64,000 nucleotides of DNA, from the NCBI GenBank assembly GCA_019054805.1, contig JAHQIY010000006.1:868001-932000 (forward strand), read 5' to 3'. Positions within the stretch are counted from its first letter, which is position 1. Every line of letters starts with the position of its first letter. This document shows positions 11,765-24,419 of this stretch, piece by piece. The notes under the pieces were generated by a model, which was not told the DNA's origin, searched no databases, and was given only the letters and a program-made list of their open reading frames with translations. Source of the DNA: Brachionus manjavacas (Eukaryota; Rotifera; Eurotatoria; Ploima; Brachionidae). A program made the position numbers and the translations under genes.

Positions 11765-12775
11765 TATTTAAAAAAAAATTATTTGAGTCAAGTCTTGATT
11801 GTTTCTATTTTGTATTGTTTATTCAACAAAAAAATACTATTGATAAAAAATTTTTTTTTGTGTTTGACAGATAAATTTTAACTCCATTAAAAAATTTTAA
11901 TTTTTCTCAATTTTAATTTTTTTTTTAAATAAAGGTTATTTATATGTTTTAAAATTATTATTAAATTCTTAATTTTTTAATTTGAGTTTTGTTTATTAAT
12001 AACATAGAGTTAACGAAATGAAGATAAGATATCCTTAATATGTCAGCCATTCTTCATTTAGGTATTAAAAATTTATACGAAAATTTATTAGCCTAGGAAA
12101 TTTATGTCTATTAAAAACTAAATAGAAAATTATCAATTGGCTCAATTGGGGAAAAGAAGATATAAATTTTGAAATAAAAAGAAAGTATTGAGTTCTAAAA
12201 AATATTTTACCACTAAGATTACTAAATTTTAAATTTATTTATTAACAATATAATTGTTTTAGTATTAAAATTTTGTTTTTATCAGTTTTTAAATTTCTAA
12301 AAAAAAATTTAGATTAATTTCTTTTCTTCTAATAAAAGAAAAGTAAATATTTGCTGATTAAGCTTAAAAATCAATTCTCTCCTTGTTTTATTAGTAAAAA
12401 ATAATGACTCAAAATTCAAAATAAATTCTAATAATGTTTAAAATTTTTTTTATAACAACATCCAATTTGAAAAATTTATTTAATGTTTTATTTGAAGAAG
12501 ATTGCTCCCAACTTCGCTCCCCCACCGCGTTGCATTCTTAAAACTAACTTTGATATTAAAAAAAATTATTTTTCTTTGTAATGAATTGAACAAAACCGAA
12601 AGATTCCCAGGTTTTGTAGAAAAGATAAAACATTTAACTTGACATATAGTTAAAGAAGAAAAAAAAATTTGAAAAATATTTCATAAAATAATTAATTAGA
12701 CAATATTTTTTTTATTTAATAAAAAAATGTAATTTTTAAAGCTCTTTACACTTGGATTTTCAATTGAAGATATGA
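11765..12775. other. AT-rich spacer, nothing supported
   Basis: A/T homopolymer-rich sequence with no convincing coding frame or repeat. A GC patch near 12500-12540 has no clear identity. Confidence 0.5.
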
Positions 12776-12848
12776 GCCGAAATAGCTCAGTTGGGAGAGC
12801 GTTAGACTGAAGATCTAAAGGTCCTTGGTTCGATCCCGAGTTTCGGCA
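12776..12848 (+). tRNA. tRNA-Phe (GAA), copy 3
   Basis: Identical to copies 1 and 2 over 73 bases, with a T-run beginning two bases after the discriminator A. It stands about 390 bp upstream of the MARF1-like start codon, on the same strand. The 5' flank resembles that of copy 2. Confidence 0.97.
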
Positions 12849-13239
12849 CTTTTTTTTACCGTCGCTCTCTCAAAATATGTTTTTTTATTTTTGTCTTTTT
12901 TTTTTGTTGCTGGAAAAAAATGCCACTTAAATTCAGCACCATCTAAGTTCAAGGAAATTTGGAGTCATTTTTTCAAAAAAGGTCGATCAAGCTACTATTT
13001 TAGGCTTTGAAAAGTTTGCTCTCTCCTGCACTAGAAATCAATTTGTACACATGCAATGATTCAATTCATCACCCGATTGTACAACTATTTAAAAAGTGTG
13101 CTTTTTTTTTTCAAAAAAATTCAAATTTTAGTCAAGGTTAGACTAATTTAGCACTTTTTTCCAACATCTCTATTTAAGCTCTCATCTCAATTGACTTCAC
13201 TATTTTAAATCAACCAAACTATTAACACAAAGCTTTAGA

Positions 13240-16200
13240 ATGAATAACGGCGAATCACCACACAGCTGGATAGTGGACAACATCAAATCTCTGATCAGAC
13301 CAAGCGATGACAACCTAAGCGATTGTACGCTCACGTCCAGCCCGGAAATGGCGCGCACTCTCGACAACCAGCTCAATCCAAACGCTCGCGCATTCTCACC
13401 CGAAGAAATCCAGCTGAAGCCAGCAGGCTGCAAGTTGACCAGCTCCAATTCTTCTTCGTCCATCGGCTCGCTCAGCTATTTGGACGAGGACTCGGGCAAC
13501 TTTTCCAAGGCCAACCGGTCCACCTCGGGCTCCAATCTGCTCAACATTCCCTCGCAAAGCTTCATAAACACCAGCGACTTCATCGACTACGACTACTCGT
13601 CCTTGCACGACGTGTCCACCGAGTTCTATCCGCCTTTTCTCACCTTGCCAAGCTGCACAGCCCAGTTGTCCGTGCCAAATTTGCTCAAGTCAAGACTCAG
13701 CTCTACTTCGACGCCTTCAAACTATCCCAAGTTTCACGCGCGCGACCCAGAGCCGGCCAACACGTCGGTCCACGACTTCCACAAATACAAGGCCAAAAAT
13801 TTCAAGTATCCCAGCGCCAAGATCCAGAAAAGCTCGAGCACTTTGTTCAGCAGTCTGAAGCCGATGCAAGTTCAGCACTCTACGTCGTACGACAACATAG
13901 GCGCGTTCTGTGCCGCGCCACCATGGGCCAGCGCTCAGCTGACGCCCAACAACAAAGAGCAAATAACTCTGCATGTCAAAAACTTGGACTACAAAATCAG
14001 CATGGACGAGTGGAGACGCATTTTGATGGAAAACTTCCGCAAACACTGCAAGGACATCATCAGTGTGAACGTGGTGACCAATGCGGACAAGTCGCTGCTG
14101 GGCATTGTCAAGCTGGGCTCCAAGGACGACGCCAGGCTGGCTATTTCCAGTCTGCATCACAAAAAAATTGGCTACAAGCGACTCAATGTGACGATTGCTT
14201 TTTCGCCATCGAGCAGCTCGCCCAAATCCAAAATAGTCGCTCTGCTCAAATCAATGGACTCGAACGAAATGCTTTTGCCAAGATTTATAGAGCTTTACGA
14301 GCAGCGCTACAACCAGACCATCACTGTCAGCGAGCTGTTCAAGCTCAAGGACATCGTTTACATTACACAGTCCAAAGACGGGAATGGCAGGATCATCAAG
14401 CTTTCGTGCAAGAACTACCACAACAATTTGGAAAATGAAATGCAAGAGCTGCTCCATCAGCCCTATTGTTCGCTGCACAGACAAAGTAATCAGATGGACG
14501 TGACTTTTTTGCCCAATGTCATTGTTTCGCTCAGGACTTTCAAGTCGGCAGTGCACAAGCTGCTGAACGATCATGGCGGCCAAATGCCGCTCTTGAGCTT
14601 TCTTGACTGCTACAAATGCTGCATTTTGAATCAAGGAAGTGAAATGAGGATTGATAATGACAATGGCGTGTCCTTGGAACATTTGATCACTTGTGCTCAG
14701 GATGTTCAAATTCAGTTCAACGAGGGATTTTATAAACAGCTCAAGTGGGAAAATGACAAGAGTAGAAATGGATTTATTGTCCAAAAGGTAGCTTTTTTTT
14801 AAATTAATTAAACAAGTTTAAATTGTCAAAAATTTAAATAGTTTTTTAACAAAAAAAGTAGCCTAGCATATTGGGTAGAAATGGAAAATTTTTTGTGAGC
14901 AAAAATTAACTATAGATTTTTTTTAATTTAAAACTTGGTAGCTGTTTGCCTAAAAGTTTAAAACTAATATCTTGAAGTTGATGATCAATTCAAAGAGTTT
15001 ATCTTTAGATATTAAAATTAATCATCGAATTGATTTAAATAGTTTTAATGTAGCACCCTTAAAAAATAGAATAATTTAACAAAAATATTTTCGAAAAAAT
15101 CGATTTTTAAATTTAAATGTATAAGCTTATTTTTGAAAAGTTAATTTTGAAATTTTTAATCAATATTTGAATTTCATTTTTAAGCTTAATTTTGAAAGCT
15201 AGCTATAACCAATTTTTATAATAAAAATTCAAATCAAAAATCTTGACAAAAAATGAGTTAATACATTTAAATTTAAAAATCGATTTATAAATTGATTGTG
15301 AAAATATTTTTTCCAATTTTTTTATTTTTTAATTTTTAATTACATGTAAGGCATGTAACATTAAAATTATTTGAATTTATGCGAAGATTAATTTTAACAT
15401 TTAAAGATAAACTTTTTAAATTGAAGTGATATTTTGATACCCCTAAAACTGGCTATGTAAATTTTGTCAGCTTGATTTTGACAAAAAGTTAAATAAAATT
15501 AATTTTTCAAGTTAAATTTAATTTTTTGTTTCGAAAAAAAATAATACCGTAAATCCTCACTTTTATTTGAAAGTCGAGGTAAAATATAAATTATTTTTTT
15601 CATTTATTGGACTTAAATCTATCGGTAAATCTAGACTGGGCCTAAAGTTTAATACCTTTATTAAAAAATAAAATATTAAAAGTGAAATTCAATCTCTTGT
15701 AGAAGTAGGAGTAGTTCTTGCTGTGACACCTAGCATGTAGAGTGTCTGAGTCAATCATCACCATTTGGCAGCGTGGAGCCGTAGTAGTCGATTCCATTAA
15801 GTCTATCTAAAGCAGCTTTGAAGCCAGCAGTTGACTTAGATTTTACCATATTTTCTGGCAACTTATTCCAATGCAGCACTTCCTTCTTTGAAAAAAAGAC
15901 ATGTCTTGAGCTGACTACAGCTGCTGAATCATTTCTAATTTGACGAGGGAAACCTTCTCTCTGGGCTTTATTGATATTTCTTCTTAGTGCCGCGGAAAGA
16001 CCCTGATCTATTCTCCAGATCTCTAACCAGGTTCAACTTTTCTAATCCATTCACTAATTTTTACATTCTAATCAAATCCTCTCTCACTTATGTGACATAT
16101 TTCTTAGCGACACCGGTATCTCTGTTGCCCGCTCTTGCACCTTCTCTAACGCATTCATATCCCTTTTCAATTGGATTTCACACCTGCAATGCTTAGTCTA

Positions 16201-19200
16201 GGTGAGGTCTTACCATTAAATCTTTCCACAATCTTTCCTGTCTACATGTAAACGTTAAGCATTCCAAGCACCCAATTCGCTTTTGCGGACGCACTTTTAA
16301 CTTGGCTGGTCCAAGTCAAATCTGATAAAACCATCAATCCCAGATCACTCTCACACTCTGGGGTTGTTAGCTTAACATTTGAGCTGTTTTCACGGTTTTT
16401 TGCCACATTCTTATTCCTTGCATCTAGTCTACCAAATGCATTACCAAAATGCAGCCGCATACGTCACATTTCTATCCATTGACACACTGTACCAACATTA
16501 TTAGGAAAAAAATAAGCTAAAAATACTTGTACTTTTATTCAATGTGTGGTATTTTTATTAGAATTATGGAGAAATAATACTTTGATGGTTTTTTAACTAG
16601 ATTTTTTTTGGAAAAAACTGATGTTGAAAATTTATTTAATTCTTGGCAGGAAATAAAGCCAATTTTTTGTTTCACTTAAATCCAGCTTATGCGAAAAAGA
16701 CTTGTGTATAAAATAAAATTAATTACGCTTTTTTACAGAAGCTGAATTTATTAATATTTGCAGGTATGAATATAAATTCATTTTTTAATTTATTTTTATG
16801 CACGAGTTTGTTTGGAATTTTTCAAAATTTATCATCAATTAAGCAAGGTTCGCTAGTTTATTTCATTGATAATTCCATCCTTTTTACTTGATGTATTGAT
16901 AAAAATATTTTAAAATTTGGAAAATAATTTCTTCAAAAGGATAGAATCACTTAAATATTTTAAAATATGAATCTAGAAATTAGATATTTAAAAAAATTTT
17001 TTTTTGCTTTCAGTATTTTTCCGATTGAAAAATCAATATTCGCGCTTTTTTTCTAAGTTTTAATTTTAAATTAAAAAAAAAAAAAGTTTTTTATTGAAAA
17101 TGCTAATTTTGAAAAATTAATTGTAAAAAAGCGCTTTAAAATAATAAAAAAAATATTAAATATTATCTGTTGTAGGAGGAGTAATAAATACTGCGACCTA
17201 TTCGGGTTAAGCTCAAATAAAGCTATTGCAGTAAATACTTCTTTTATTTTTTTGAATGCATCAAACACTCATAAAACTGATAAATCTTTTTTTTTCCATT
17301 TTCAACAATCATTTCATTTAATCAACCATCCATCTAACTTGGCTTTGAAAGTATTCATTGATTCAGCATTCACAATCTCTTAAGGAAGGCTATTCCAATC
17401 ATTAACTACTCGGTTTGTTAAGAAATTAACTCTTACCAAACATTTTGTATGTCTCCTCAAGTTGTACATCTGATTAGGTGAAAAACTGATTCCATTGGTA
17501 AGGTTAACAATTTCATGAATTAAATCACCCCTCATACGTCTCATTTTGAGATCAGTTAGATTTAACAGCTCAAGTCTTTTGATGTACTGATATTTCCGGA
17601 GTTCAGGGATTATCCTTGTCGCTCTTATCTGTACTTTTTCTAGTTCCGAGATTTCTTTCTCCAGATATGGACACCATGAGCTTATTGAAAACTCTAAGTG
17701 AGGTCGTACAAGCGCTATGTATAACATTCTTAATGAGTCCAAATTTAATTTCTTGAAGCTTTTTAATATCATTCCTAAAATGCAATTTCCTCGACTTGTA
17801 CAATATCTTATTTGATTCATCTATTTCAAGTCATTTTGGATATAGATACCTAAATCTTTTTCAACCTTTTTTAATATAATTTCTTTGTACCGCATTTATA
17901 AAAAATGGTATAATCAAAGTTTTGATTTTTCGGACCTAAATGCATAACAGTGCATTTTTCGATATTTAAATCAAGAGACCAAGAGACCAGCTTGAGATAA
18001 AATAAGATAAAATCTAAATCATTTTGAAGTGAATAATTGTCATTTATATTTTTATTATTGATAAAATTTTGACAGCTTCTCATATTTTGTCAATCTTAAA
18101 GGAACATCTTGTTCAAAAAAAAATTGACAATTTGACAATATTTTGTACGGAAATTGTAGAAAAATAAAAATAAAAAAAGTTCTTCTGCCTTAAAAAAAAT
18201 AGACTGCAAAGTAAATTTTTTAAGTTTATTTTTTAACCTAGTCATGTGGCAATCTTGTCATTAAATAAAAAAAATTAGATAATAATAAAAATCAGATTGT
18301 TAAGAAATATCAATATAGCTGGCCAAATTGATAAATTATCTTAAAAAAATGTATAACTTTGTGTCCATTTTTTTTTGTCGGTATTTTTTTTTAAAAGTAG
18401 AATAACTTTTTCTATTTTTAATTTTTCACCAATTCTAGTGATGATATAAAGATTAACAAAAAATGTCAAATTTTATTTATTTTGGTCAAGAAGCTGTCAA
18501 TTTATGTGCAGATAATATTTAATTATCACAATTTTTTTATTTATTCAAATCTCATAACAAATAGAATAAAATTTATAGAAATAAAATAGAATAAAAAAAC
18601 GACTCACATACAATTCAAAAAAGGTTTCTAAAAAAACTCTATTATTAAAAGAAATTGTGTTAAAGTCCACTTTTAATAAATAAATTAATAAATTTTTTTT
18701 TTACATTTAAATTCTCAAAATTAACATTTTTTCAAGTCCTAAAAATTAGAGAAAAAATTTAAACCGTAAATTTTTTAAATTTTTCCACATGAAAATAAAG
18801 ATCAGATTGTCAAGAAATTTATCAGTACCAGAAAATAATTAAAATCAATAGAAAAATTTCTAAGAATTTTATTAAAAGATAATTTAGATTTTAAATTTTA
18901 TTTGTAATCAACTTTTGATAATTTTAATTAAGAATTTTGCTCTAATTGATTTAACTGTTTAAATTTTGAAGATTTTTTTTGCTAATTAAAATTTAATTGA
19001 TCAAGGTTTCGAAAAAAATTGATTTTTCCGAAACAGTCGATGAAGAATGCGAAGACACTCAGCGTAAAATCAACCAATTCAACCATGAAACAATTGAGCT
19101 GTTCAAAGGAGTACCACGCTGCATCATTCTCTTGTCAAAGTTCAACAACGAGTACCACAAAAAGTACGGCCGACAGTGTCGAGTGGCCGACTACGGCTTC

Positions 19201-20637
19201 ACCAAGCTCTACGAACTGCTGGAAAGCATTCCGCACATAGTCCAAATAGTGGACGGAGAATTTGAAAAAAAGTTGACTCTCACCCACCGGGTCCAGGTGA
19301 AACGCTTTTCAAACGATTTGCTCAAAGTGCTCAAAACCCACAAGCAAATGTTCGCAGACGAGTTTCCGTACATGTTCGAAAAGCACTTTGGCAAAGCCTT
19401 TGACATACGCGACTACGGCGTGTGCTTTTTGGAGGACATGCTTGCCGAGCTGCCAGACTCGATCATCACCAGAAAAGAAATAGACCAGCGCACATTTATC
19501 CAAATTCCCAAAATAGTCCAGGACGACCACGAGATAATGTGCATAAACCGGCTTAAAGTAGACATCATCGACATGCTTAAGCCGAGACCAAGATTTTCCA
19601 TCCAATTCAACAAATTTATTCCAAACTACCATCACCACTTTGGCCGCCAATGCAAGCTCAGCAACTACGGATTCTCCAAATTGGTCGACTTGCTCGAGTC
19701 AATGGTGGACGCTGTGAGAATAACATGCAAAGATGGCGTTCAGTTCGTTCAACTCCAGCCTGATATTCAAATCGATTTAATATGCCAAAATTTGGTCAAA
19801 TTAATTGAAGAGTCCAATTTGAAGATACGCGCCAACCTCATCAAATTGGAAGAGTTGTTCACAGCTAAATTTGGCTCGGTGCACTACCAGGACTTGAATT
19901 GTGCCAATTTCGGCGGACTTTTGGCCCTGCTGCCTTTGGACGCTCATCTGATCCAACTGGAGTACAATGGGTTGGACATGGTGCTCAGTGTTGAGCCAAT
20001 GAATGAGAGAGACTGCAGACGTGCGTGCAAATTGCTCATGAACAAGCTGATGGATGATATGGAAGAGTTTGTGGTAAAATTTATGACAGAAATAAAGTGT
20101 TGCAGTTTTGGTCAATTGTGGGAGTTTTTGATGAAACAGTATGACTTGAGTGCCAAGGTGGTCAACAGAAGACAGTTAAATTATGTTGTTAAGATGCTAG
20201 GTGATTATTTTAACCAAATGGATGACGGAAAAGTGCTTGTGATGAATAGTTTGATCACTGGCCTAAGTGAATTCTACTATTTTGCCAAGCAAATTCGAAA
20301 TTTATTCAAATTGAACAATTTGTTGGACATTTCGATGAATGATTTGGAGAATTTGTACAATCAGACTTATGGTAACAAGACAGGACTGCCCATTAAGAGA
20401 TTTGGCTATGTTGATGCCCAGTTGTTGCTGAGTCAAGGTCTTTGTTTGATTGTGAGCATCAAAAAGTATCAGAATGATAAACGAGTGTGTCTCAATAGAG
20501 AGTTTTGGCGTAAGATAATTTTTTTGGTTTTAAATTTTTTGAATTTAAAAAAATTTTTTTTAGCCAAAACTTTTTTTGACTCGAGTAATTTGAGCGAGTC
20601 GTTCAACTCGTCGTGCTTTTCTCCACCGCAGAAATAG
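13240..20637 (+). CDS. MARF1: MARF1-like protein: RRM plus about eight LOTUS/OST-HTH domains, no NYN nuclease
   Basis: Exons 13240-14787, 19006-20509 and 20564-20637 join in frame (AAG|gtagct to gatcaag|GTT, phase 0; TGGC|gtaag to tttttttag|CC) to give 1,041 residues. An in-frame TGA lies upstream near 13192. Residues 1-240 look disordered. An RRM starts at ~242 (ITLHVKNLDY). LOTUS modules follow: SKIVALLKS onward, VSLRTFKSAVHKLL onward with PLLSFLDCY, then in exon 2 the clear copies FNNEYHKKYGRQC/DYGFTKLYELLESIPH, DYGVCFLEDMLAELPD and FIPNYHHHFGRQC/NYGFSKLVDLLES, with three weaker ones. Order and wording match vertebrate MARF1 (meiosis regulator and mRNA stability factor), which silences mRNAs and transposons in germ cells. 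The N-terminal NYN RNase domain of vertebrates is absent, as reported for Drosophila Marf1. An unseen upstream exon cannot be fully excluded. Confidence 0.9.
15690..16480 (-). mobile_element. CR1/L2-like RT fragment (3' part), decayed
   Basis: On the minus strand the typical C-terminal RT wording is recognisable (MRLHFGNAFGRLD, ESDLGLMVL, QVKSASAKANWVLGML), followed by frame-broken sequence. The 3' end runs into a degenerate CTACTCCTACTTCTA tail near 15700. It lies antisense to the host gene, inside its intron. Confidence 0.7.
17170..18090 (-). mobile_element. CR1/L2-like RT fragment (3' part), frameshifted
   Basis: Two minus-strand frames meet at about 17820-17870. The first (18083-17871) reads LVSWSLDLNIEKCTVMHLG. 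The second (17820-17380) reads RMLYIALVRPHLEFSISSW, EKVQIRATRIIPELR, RRMRGDLIHEI and VVNDWNSLP. This is the C-terminal thumb/connection region of the same clade as the element at 7.7 kb, but clearly divergent from it. The tail near 17180 is CTCCTCCTACA-like. No catalytic box is present. Confidence 0.8.
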
Positions 20638-22120
20638 ACAATTTTAAATGACTTATTTTTTAAACCAATTTTACAGTATTTTTTATTTTAATCAAATGAT
20701 TTTTATCTCTCATGTAAAGCCATTTTATTTTATGCATTTATTTAAGGAGAATGCTAAGAAGGAATTTTTTAAATTTTAAAAAATGAGTCTAGCTTATTTT
20801 ACTCTCTTTAAAATAGACCTTGATTTTATTACACTCAATTAATTGACTTTAAAAAAAATAATGCAATTTTTTTTTAAGAATTTTAATTTAATTTTTTTAA
20901 ATTCTAATAAATGTGTGTCCAATTTTTTTATTCTAAGCCATTTTTATTTTTGATTTTTAATTATGTCTTTAAAAATATTAATAGAATAAATGACATAAAT
21001 TTTAAATAAATAAAATTTTAATAATAAAATAAAATTTTAATAATAATAAAATCTCAAACTAATCTCAGATATTTTTATTCATATGTTTCAAATTAATCTA
21101 ATGCAAAGTTTCTGTATGAGTAACAAAATTGGTAAGAACTTACGGTAAATAAAGTTAAATTTAAATTTTTTTAAAATTTATTCTAAATCTTAAAAGACAC
21201 ACATATAAAATATTTTAAAATTTTATTTGTATTTTTTCAGGTATTCGACAATAATTTTTCTTTCAGAATTAGAAAATAAGACTTCATTCCTTTTTGTTTA
21301 TTTAACTACCGTTTGATTTTTATTAGAGCCTAAAATATATTTAATTAAATAATTAGATCTAATCATAGCTTTCTCTAAATATCAGATGACTTCATATCTG
21401 AAGAAGATTCGGATGAAGAACTTGAACAAGCTCCAACATCATCTAAAAGATACAAGCCGAATGATGCAGCTTTATCAATAGAGAATATTTGGTAAACATT
21501 GTAATGCCCCAATGAAAAAAAAAGAGGTTTTTATTGCCCAAATGGTTGTACTAGGAAAAAAAATTAAATTTTGTTTATTATTTTTTTATTTTTTTTTTTA
21601 CAAAAAATATTTTTGATTAAATGGAAAAATTAATTAATTTTTGTTATTCTTACTATTTATGTTAATTTTAAATAAAAAATTGACACACAATTAATATTAT
21701 TATTTTTTTTATATATTTATGAGTTTTTTACTATATCTGTCGAATTTTTACTAAAATTATTGTGCAAAAATATTAAGAGTCTTAGTAGAAAATCCTATGA
21801 AGAAGTGAAACTTCAGGTAACCTCTGTTTAAAAAAAATAACATTTAAATTCTATCTATTTTCTGAAAATTAAAATATTAATATTTTGTTACTTGTCAAGT
21901 CTTATCCGTTGGAATGACTCATTTTTTAATTCTAATTTGTCCTCTGTGGTAATGAAAATAACCACGGATAAATGAATTCTTGTTCGACAAGTCCGTTAAT
22001 AAGAGAGTATTAAAAATAACCAAGTAAAATATTAAAAATTTTAATCAATTATATGTTAAATTTAGATAAAAATTGGTCAAGTTAACGCTAATATCCTTTG
22101 AAAAATAAATTGTCCAAGAA
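20638..22120. other. Intergenic, AT-rich, one short coding relic
   Basis: Downstream of the MARF1-like gene. Around 21385-21560 a frame reads DDFISEEDSDEELEQ and then, after a TAA or as a different frame, KHCNAPMKKKRGFYCPNGC, a Cys-rich segment that could bind zinc. It parallels the relic at 6.45 kb. Otherwise low-complexity A/T sequence. Confidence 0.35.
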
Positions 22121-22124
22121 TTTA

Positions 22125-23065
22125 AAAACAAACCAAAAGTTATTTACTCTTACATCAACAATCGAAGAAAAAGCAAAGATAGAATAAGATCACCAGCTAA
22201 CCTAAATGGCGAATTGCAATTGCAATTGCAAAATTATTAGGCCATCAGTTTCAAAAAGCATTCAGTATTGATACTAATGACGAAATACCTAATTTTCAGT
22301 CTCGATGTATAAATTCTTGTTTGATTGATAAAGAGTTTTTCTCTGAAGCTAATATCCTAAAACATCTAAATATACTTGATTGAAGGAAATCTTGCGTGAA
22401 GGATGGCGTACATCCACATGTATTAAGAAGCTGCGCAATTAACTTTGCCAAACTTTTTGAACCTATTTTAAAAAACAGGTTTTATGTCCGGCAAGTTACC
22501 AAATGAGTGAAAAGATGCAAATATTTCTCGTATTTACAAAAAAGGAAAGAAGACCGAACCGGAAAACTACAGACCAATGTCACTGTCATCAGTTCCATGT
22601 AAGATAATGGAAAGAAATTAACAGACTCTTTTGTTCGGCAAATAAATGACAAATGTAAATTCATGATCTTCAAGAACAAACACTTCCGAGAAATAAATTC
22701 AAAAATGTAAAATACAGAGATGCAACAAACAGTTGTTAAGCGTGACCTTGGAGTTTACTTAAAGAGCGACTCAAATGGAACCACCAAGCATCTTAAGCGG
22801 CAAACAAAGCAAACAATATTCTTGGTCAACTTAAGCAAGTTTTCAAATACTAAACAATTAAAATATATAGGGTTGAAAATCATTTTTCATGATTATTGAA
22901 ATTTATTCACTTGAAAAAATTGAAATATAGCAGAATTATTACGTTCCTTTGTAATCTAAATTCTAAGAAAAGCAACAGGGAATTATCGATGAAGTTCCTC
23001 GGAATGATCTAGTGAATGTAATTTGCGAAATGAACAAGAAATCTAAGAGTGTTTAAGTCTGAGAA
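22125..23065 (+). mobile_element. Non-LTR retrotransposon RT fragment, badly decayed
   Basis: Plus-strand pieces in broken frames: IYSYINNRRKSKDRI, VKDGVHPHVLRSC, FMSGKLPNEW, ANISRIYKKGKK, ENYRPMSLSSVPCKIME, then after a large loss AANKANNILGQLKQVFK. The middle of the RT, with its catalytic boxes, is gone. Relative to most other RT relics here it lies on the opposite strand. Confidence 0.75.
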
Positions 23066-23980
23066 ACGTATAGGGACTAGGGTTGCGCATCGAAACATTT
23101 CTTGTTTATCGGAAAAAAATTCAAGTTTTTGAAAAATTTTAATCAAAAAGATAAATTTTTTGATTAAATAATTTTCTATCGAAAATTTATTCTAATGTTC
23201 TAGTGTTTAGACTAATCGAAAATGAATCTTTTCGATTTGTTTAGTATTATTTTGTTATATCAAAACAGTTTCGATAAATTTTATCGAAATGTTAGTTATT
23301 TAAAAATTTGGAAGTTATTAGATCGAAAATTGTTTTTTGTTTAATTTTAAAATTTAAATATTTTGAATTGAAAAGTTAAAAAAGTTTTGAATTTTAAAAA
23401 ATATGCTACTTTGAATTTTTGATTATTTTTTATTTTTGAAATTATTTTTTGTTAGCAAACTAAAATAATAGTGTTTAAAAATACTCTTTAAAAGGCAGAT
23501 AATTCGACTTTTATTACTCGACATTCATTATTTGAATTTTTGATATCTACTGATCAACCACTTAATCTAGTAGAAAAATCAGAATTTAGAGTATAATGTT
23601 AGGAGCTAAATTCTAGTTGTAAGGTCCCATGTAGAATTGAATTGATCTTGTTAAAAATCTTTGGTTAGTTAAAAAAAAATTTTTTTGTAGGTCTCATTTC
23701 CTATTTTTCTTAAGCATTCCTCTATTCAGTCGCTTATACAAATTGTATCAATGAAAAAAAGCATTTTTTTAAAGGTTCCAATTTACTTTCCAAGTAATCA
23801 AAAATTTGATAAAAAATTCCAAACTAATTTTAGTATGAGTTAATGTTGAGCTTCGTTAAGGTAATGAAACATCAGTTTATATATTTAGAAAAATTCATTT
23901 ATTGTTTTATTTTACACTTTATTTTGAGATAACGAAAGTTTCGAAACAATATTAATTGAATAACCAACTCGATTGTGTAA
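23066..23980. other. AT-rich spacer with a dispersed short repeat
   Basis: No gene. The start, near 23080 (TAGGGTTGCGCATCGAAAC), looks like a possible transposon terminus, but I found no inverted partner. The block at 23955-23988 (CGATTGTGTAATTGCTAC) matches sequence near 10747. Confidence 0.4.
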
Positions 23981-23984
23981 TTGC

Positions 23985-24370
23985 TACGATATCTTCATTT
24001 TCCATTCAATAAGCCATTGTTTTAGTTCGTTGGTGTATTTAATTATCTTATTTATAGGTTCCCTTTTTTGTCATAAATGAAGAAAGTAACAAGATCATCT
24101 GCGAAAAGCAGAGAGTATTCATTATCTGTTATGGGTCTTTAATAGATGTCATTTAAATAAATACTAAATAAATGTGGGCTAATTTATTAGCCTTGAGGGA
24201 TAACTTTGGTTATTTGGTATTCTTCGCTCAGATGGTCATTCACATTTACCTTAAATGTCCTAAGGTCTAAAAATGATCTATTTCGGTTAGTCAAATAATG
24301 AGCTAGATTCATTTTAATGAATTTAAAAAGTAACCTTCATGACAAACCCAATCATAGAAATATGAAAAAA
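23985..24370 (-). mobile_element. Non-LTR RT fragment (catalytic palm)
   Basis: On the minus strand, with frameshifts, the palm region can be read: TKVIPQG, PHLFSIYLNDI, NEYSLLFADDLVTFF, YTNELKQWLIEWKMKIS. The FADD box is intact. This resembles the FADDL type of the nested element at 43.7-44.9 kb more than the YADDSKV type at 8.6 kb. Confidence 0.7.
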
Positions 24371-24419
24371 TAAGCAGCAAGCCCTTTTTTTTTTCTATTA
24401 AATTGCTAAGACCCAACTC

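Larger units (their letters stand above)
14788..19005 (+). other. 4.2-kb intron of the MARF1-like gene, hosting retrotransposon relics
   Basis: Bounded by donor AAG|GTAGCT and acceptor TTGATCAAG|GTTTCG, with the same reading phase on both sides. It is AT-rich and contains two antisense RT fragments (15690-16480 and 17170-18090). The other intron of this gene is 54 bp. The pyrimidine tract before the acceptor is weak, so the exact acceptor is likely rather than certain. Confidence 0.75.

Noticed and set aside
13323..14784. 371-codon plus frame and minus frames across MARF1 exon 1
   Set aside because: Overlap the RRM/LOTUS frame, have skewed composition and no domain.
20510..20563. In-frame extension through IIFLVLNFLNLKKFF in the MARF1-like gene
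   Set aside because: 54 bp with GT...TTTTTTTAG borders and hydrophobic A/T-coded residues; best read as a short intron whose length is a multiple of three.
23080..23330. Possible hAT end TAGGGTTGCGCATCG
   Set aside because: No inverted partner or target duplication found nearby.
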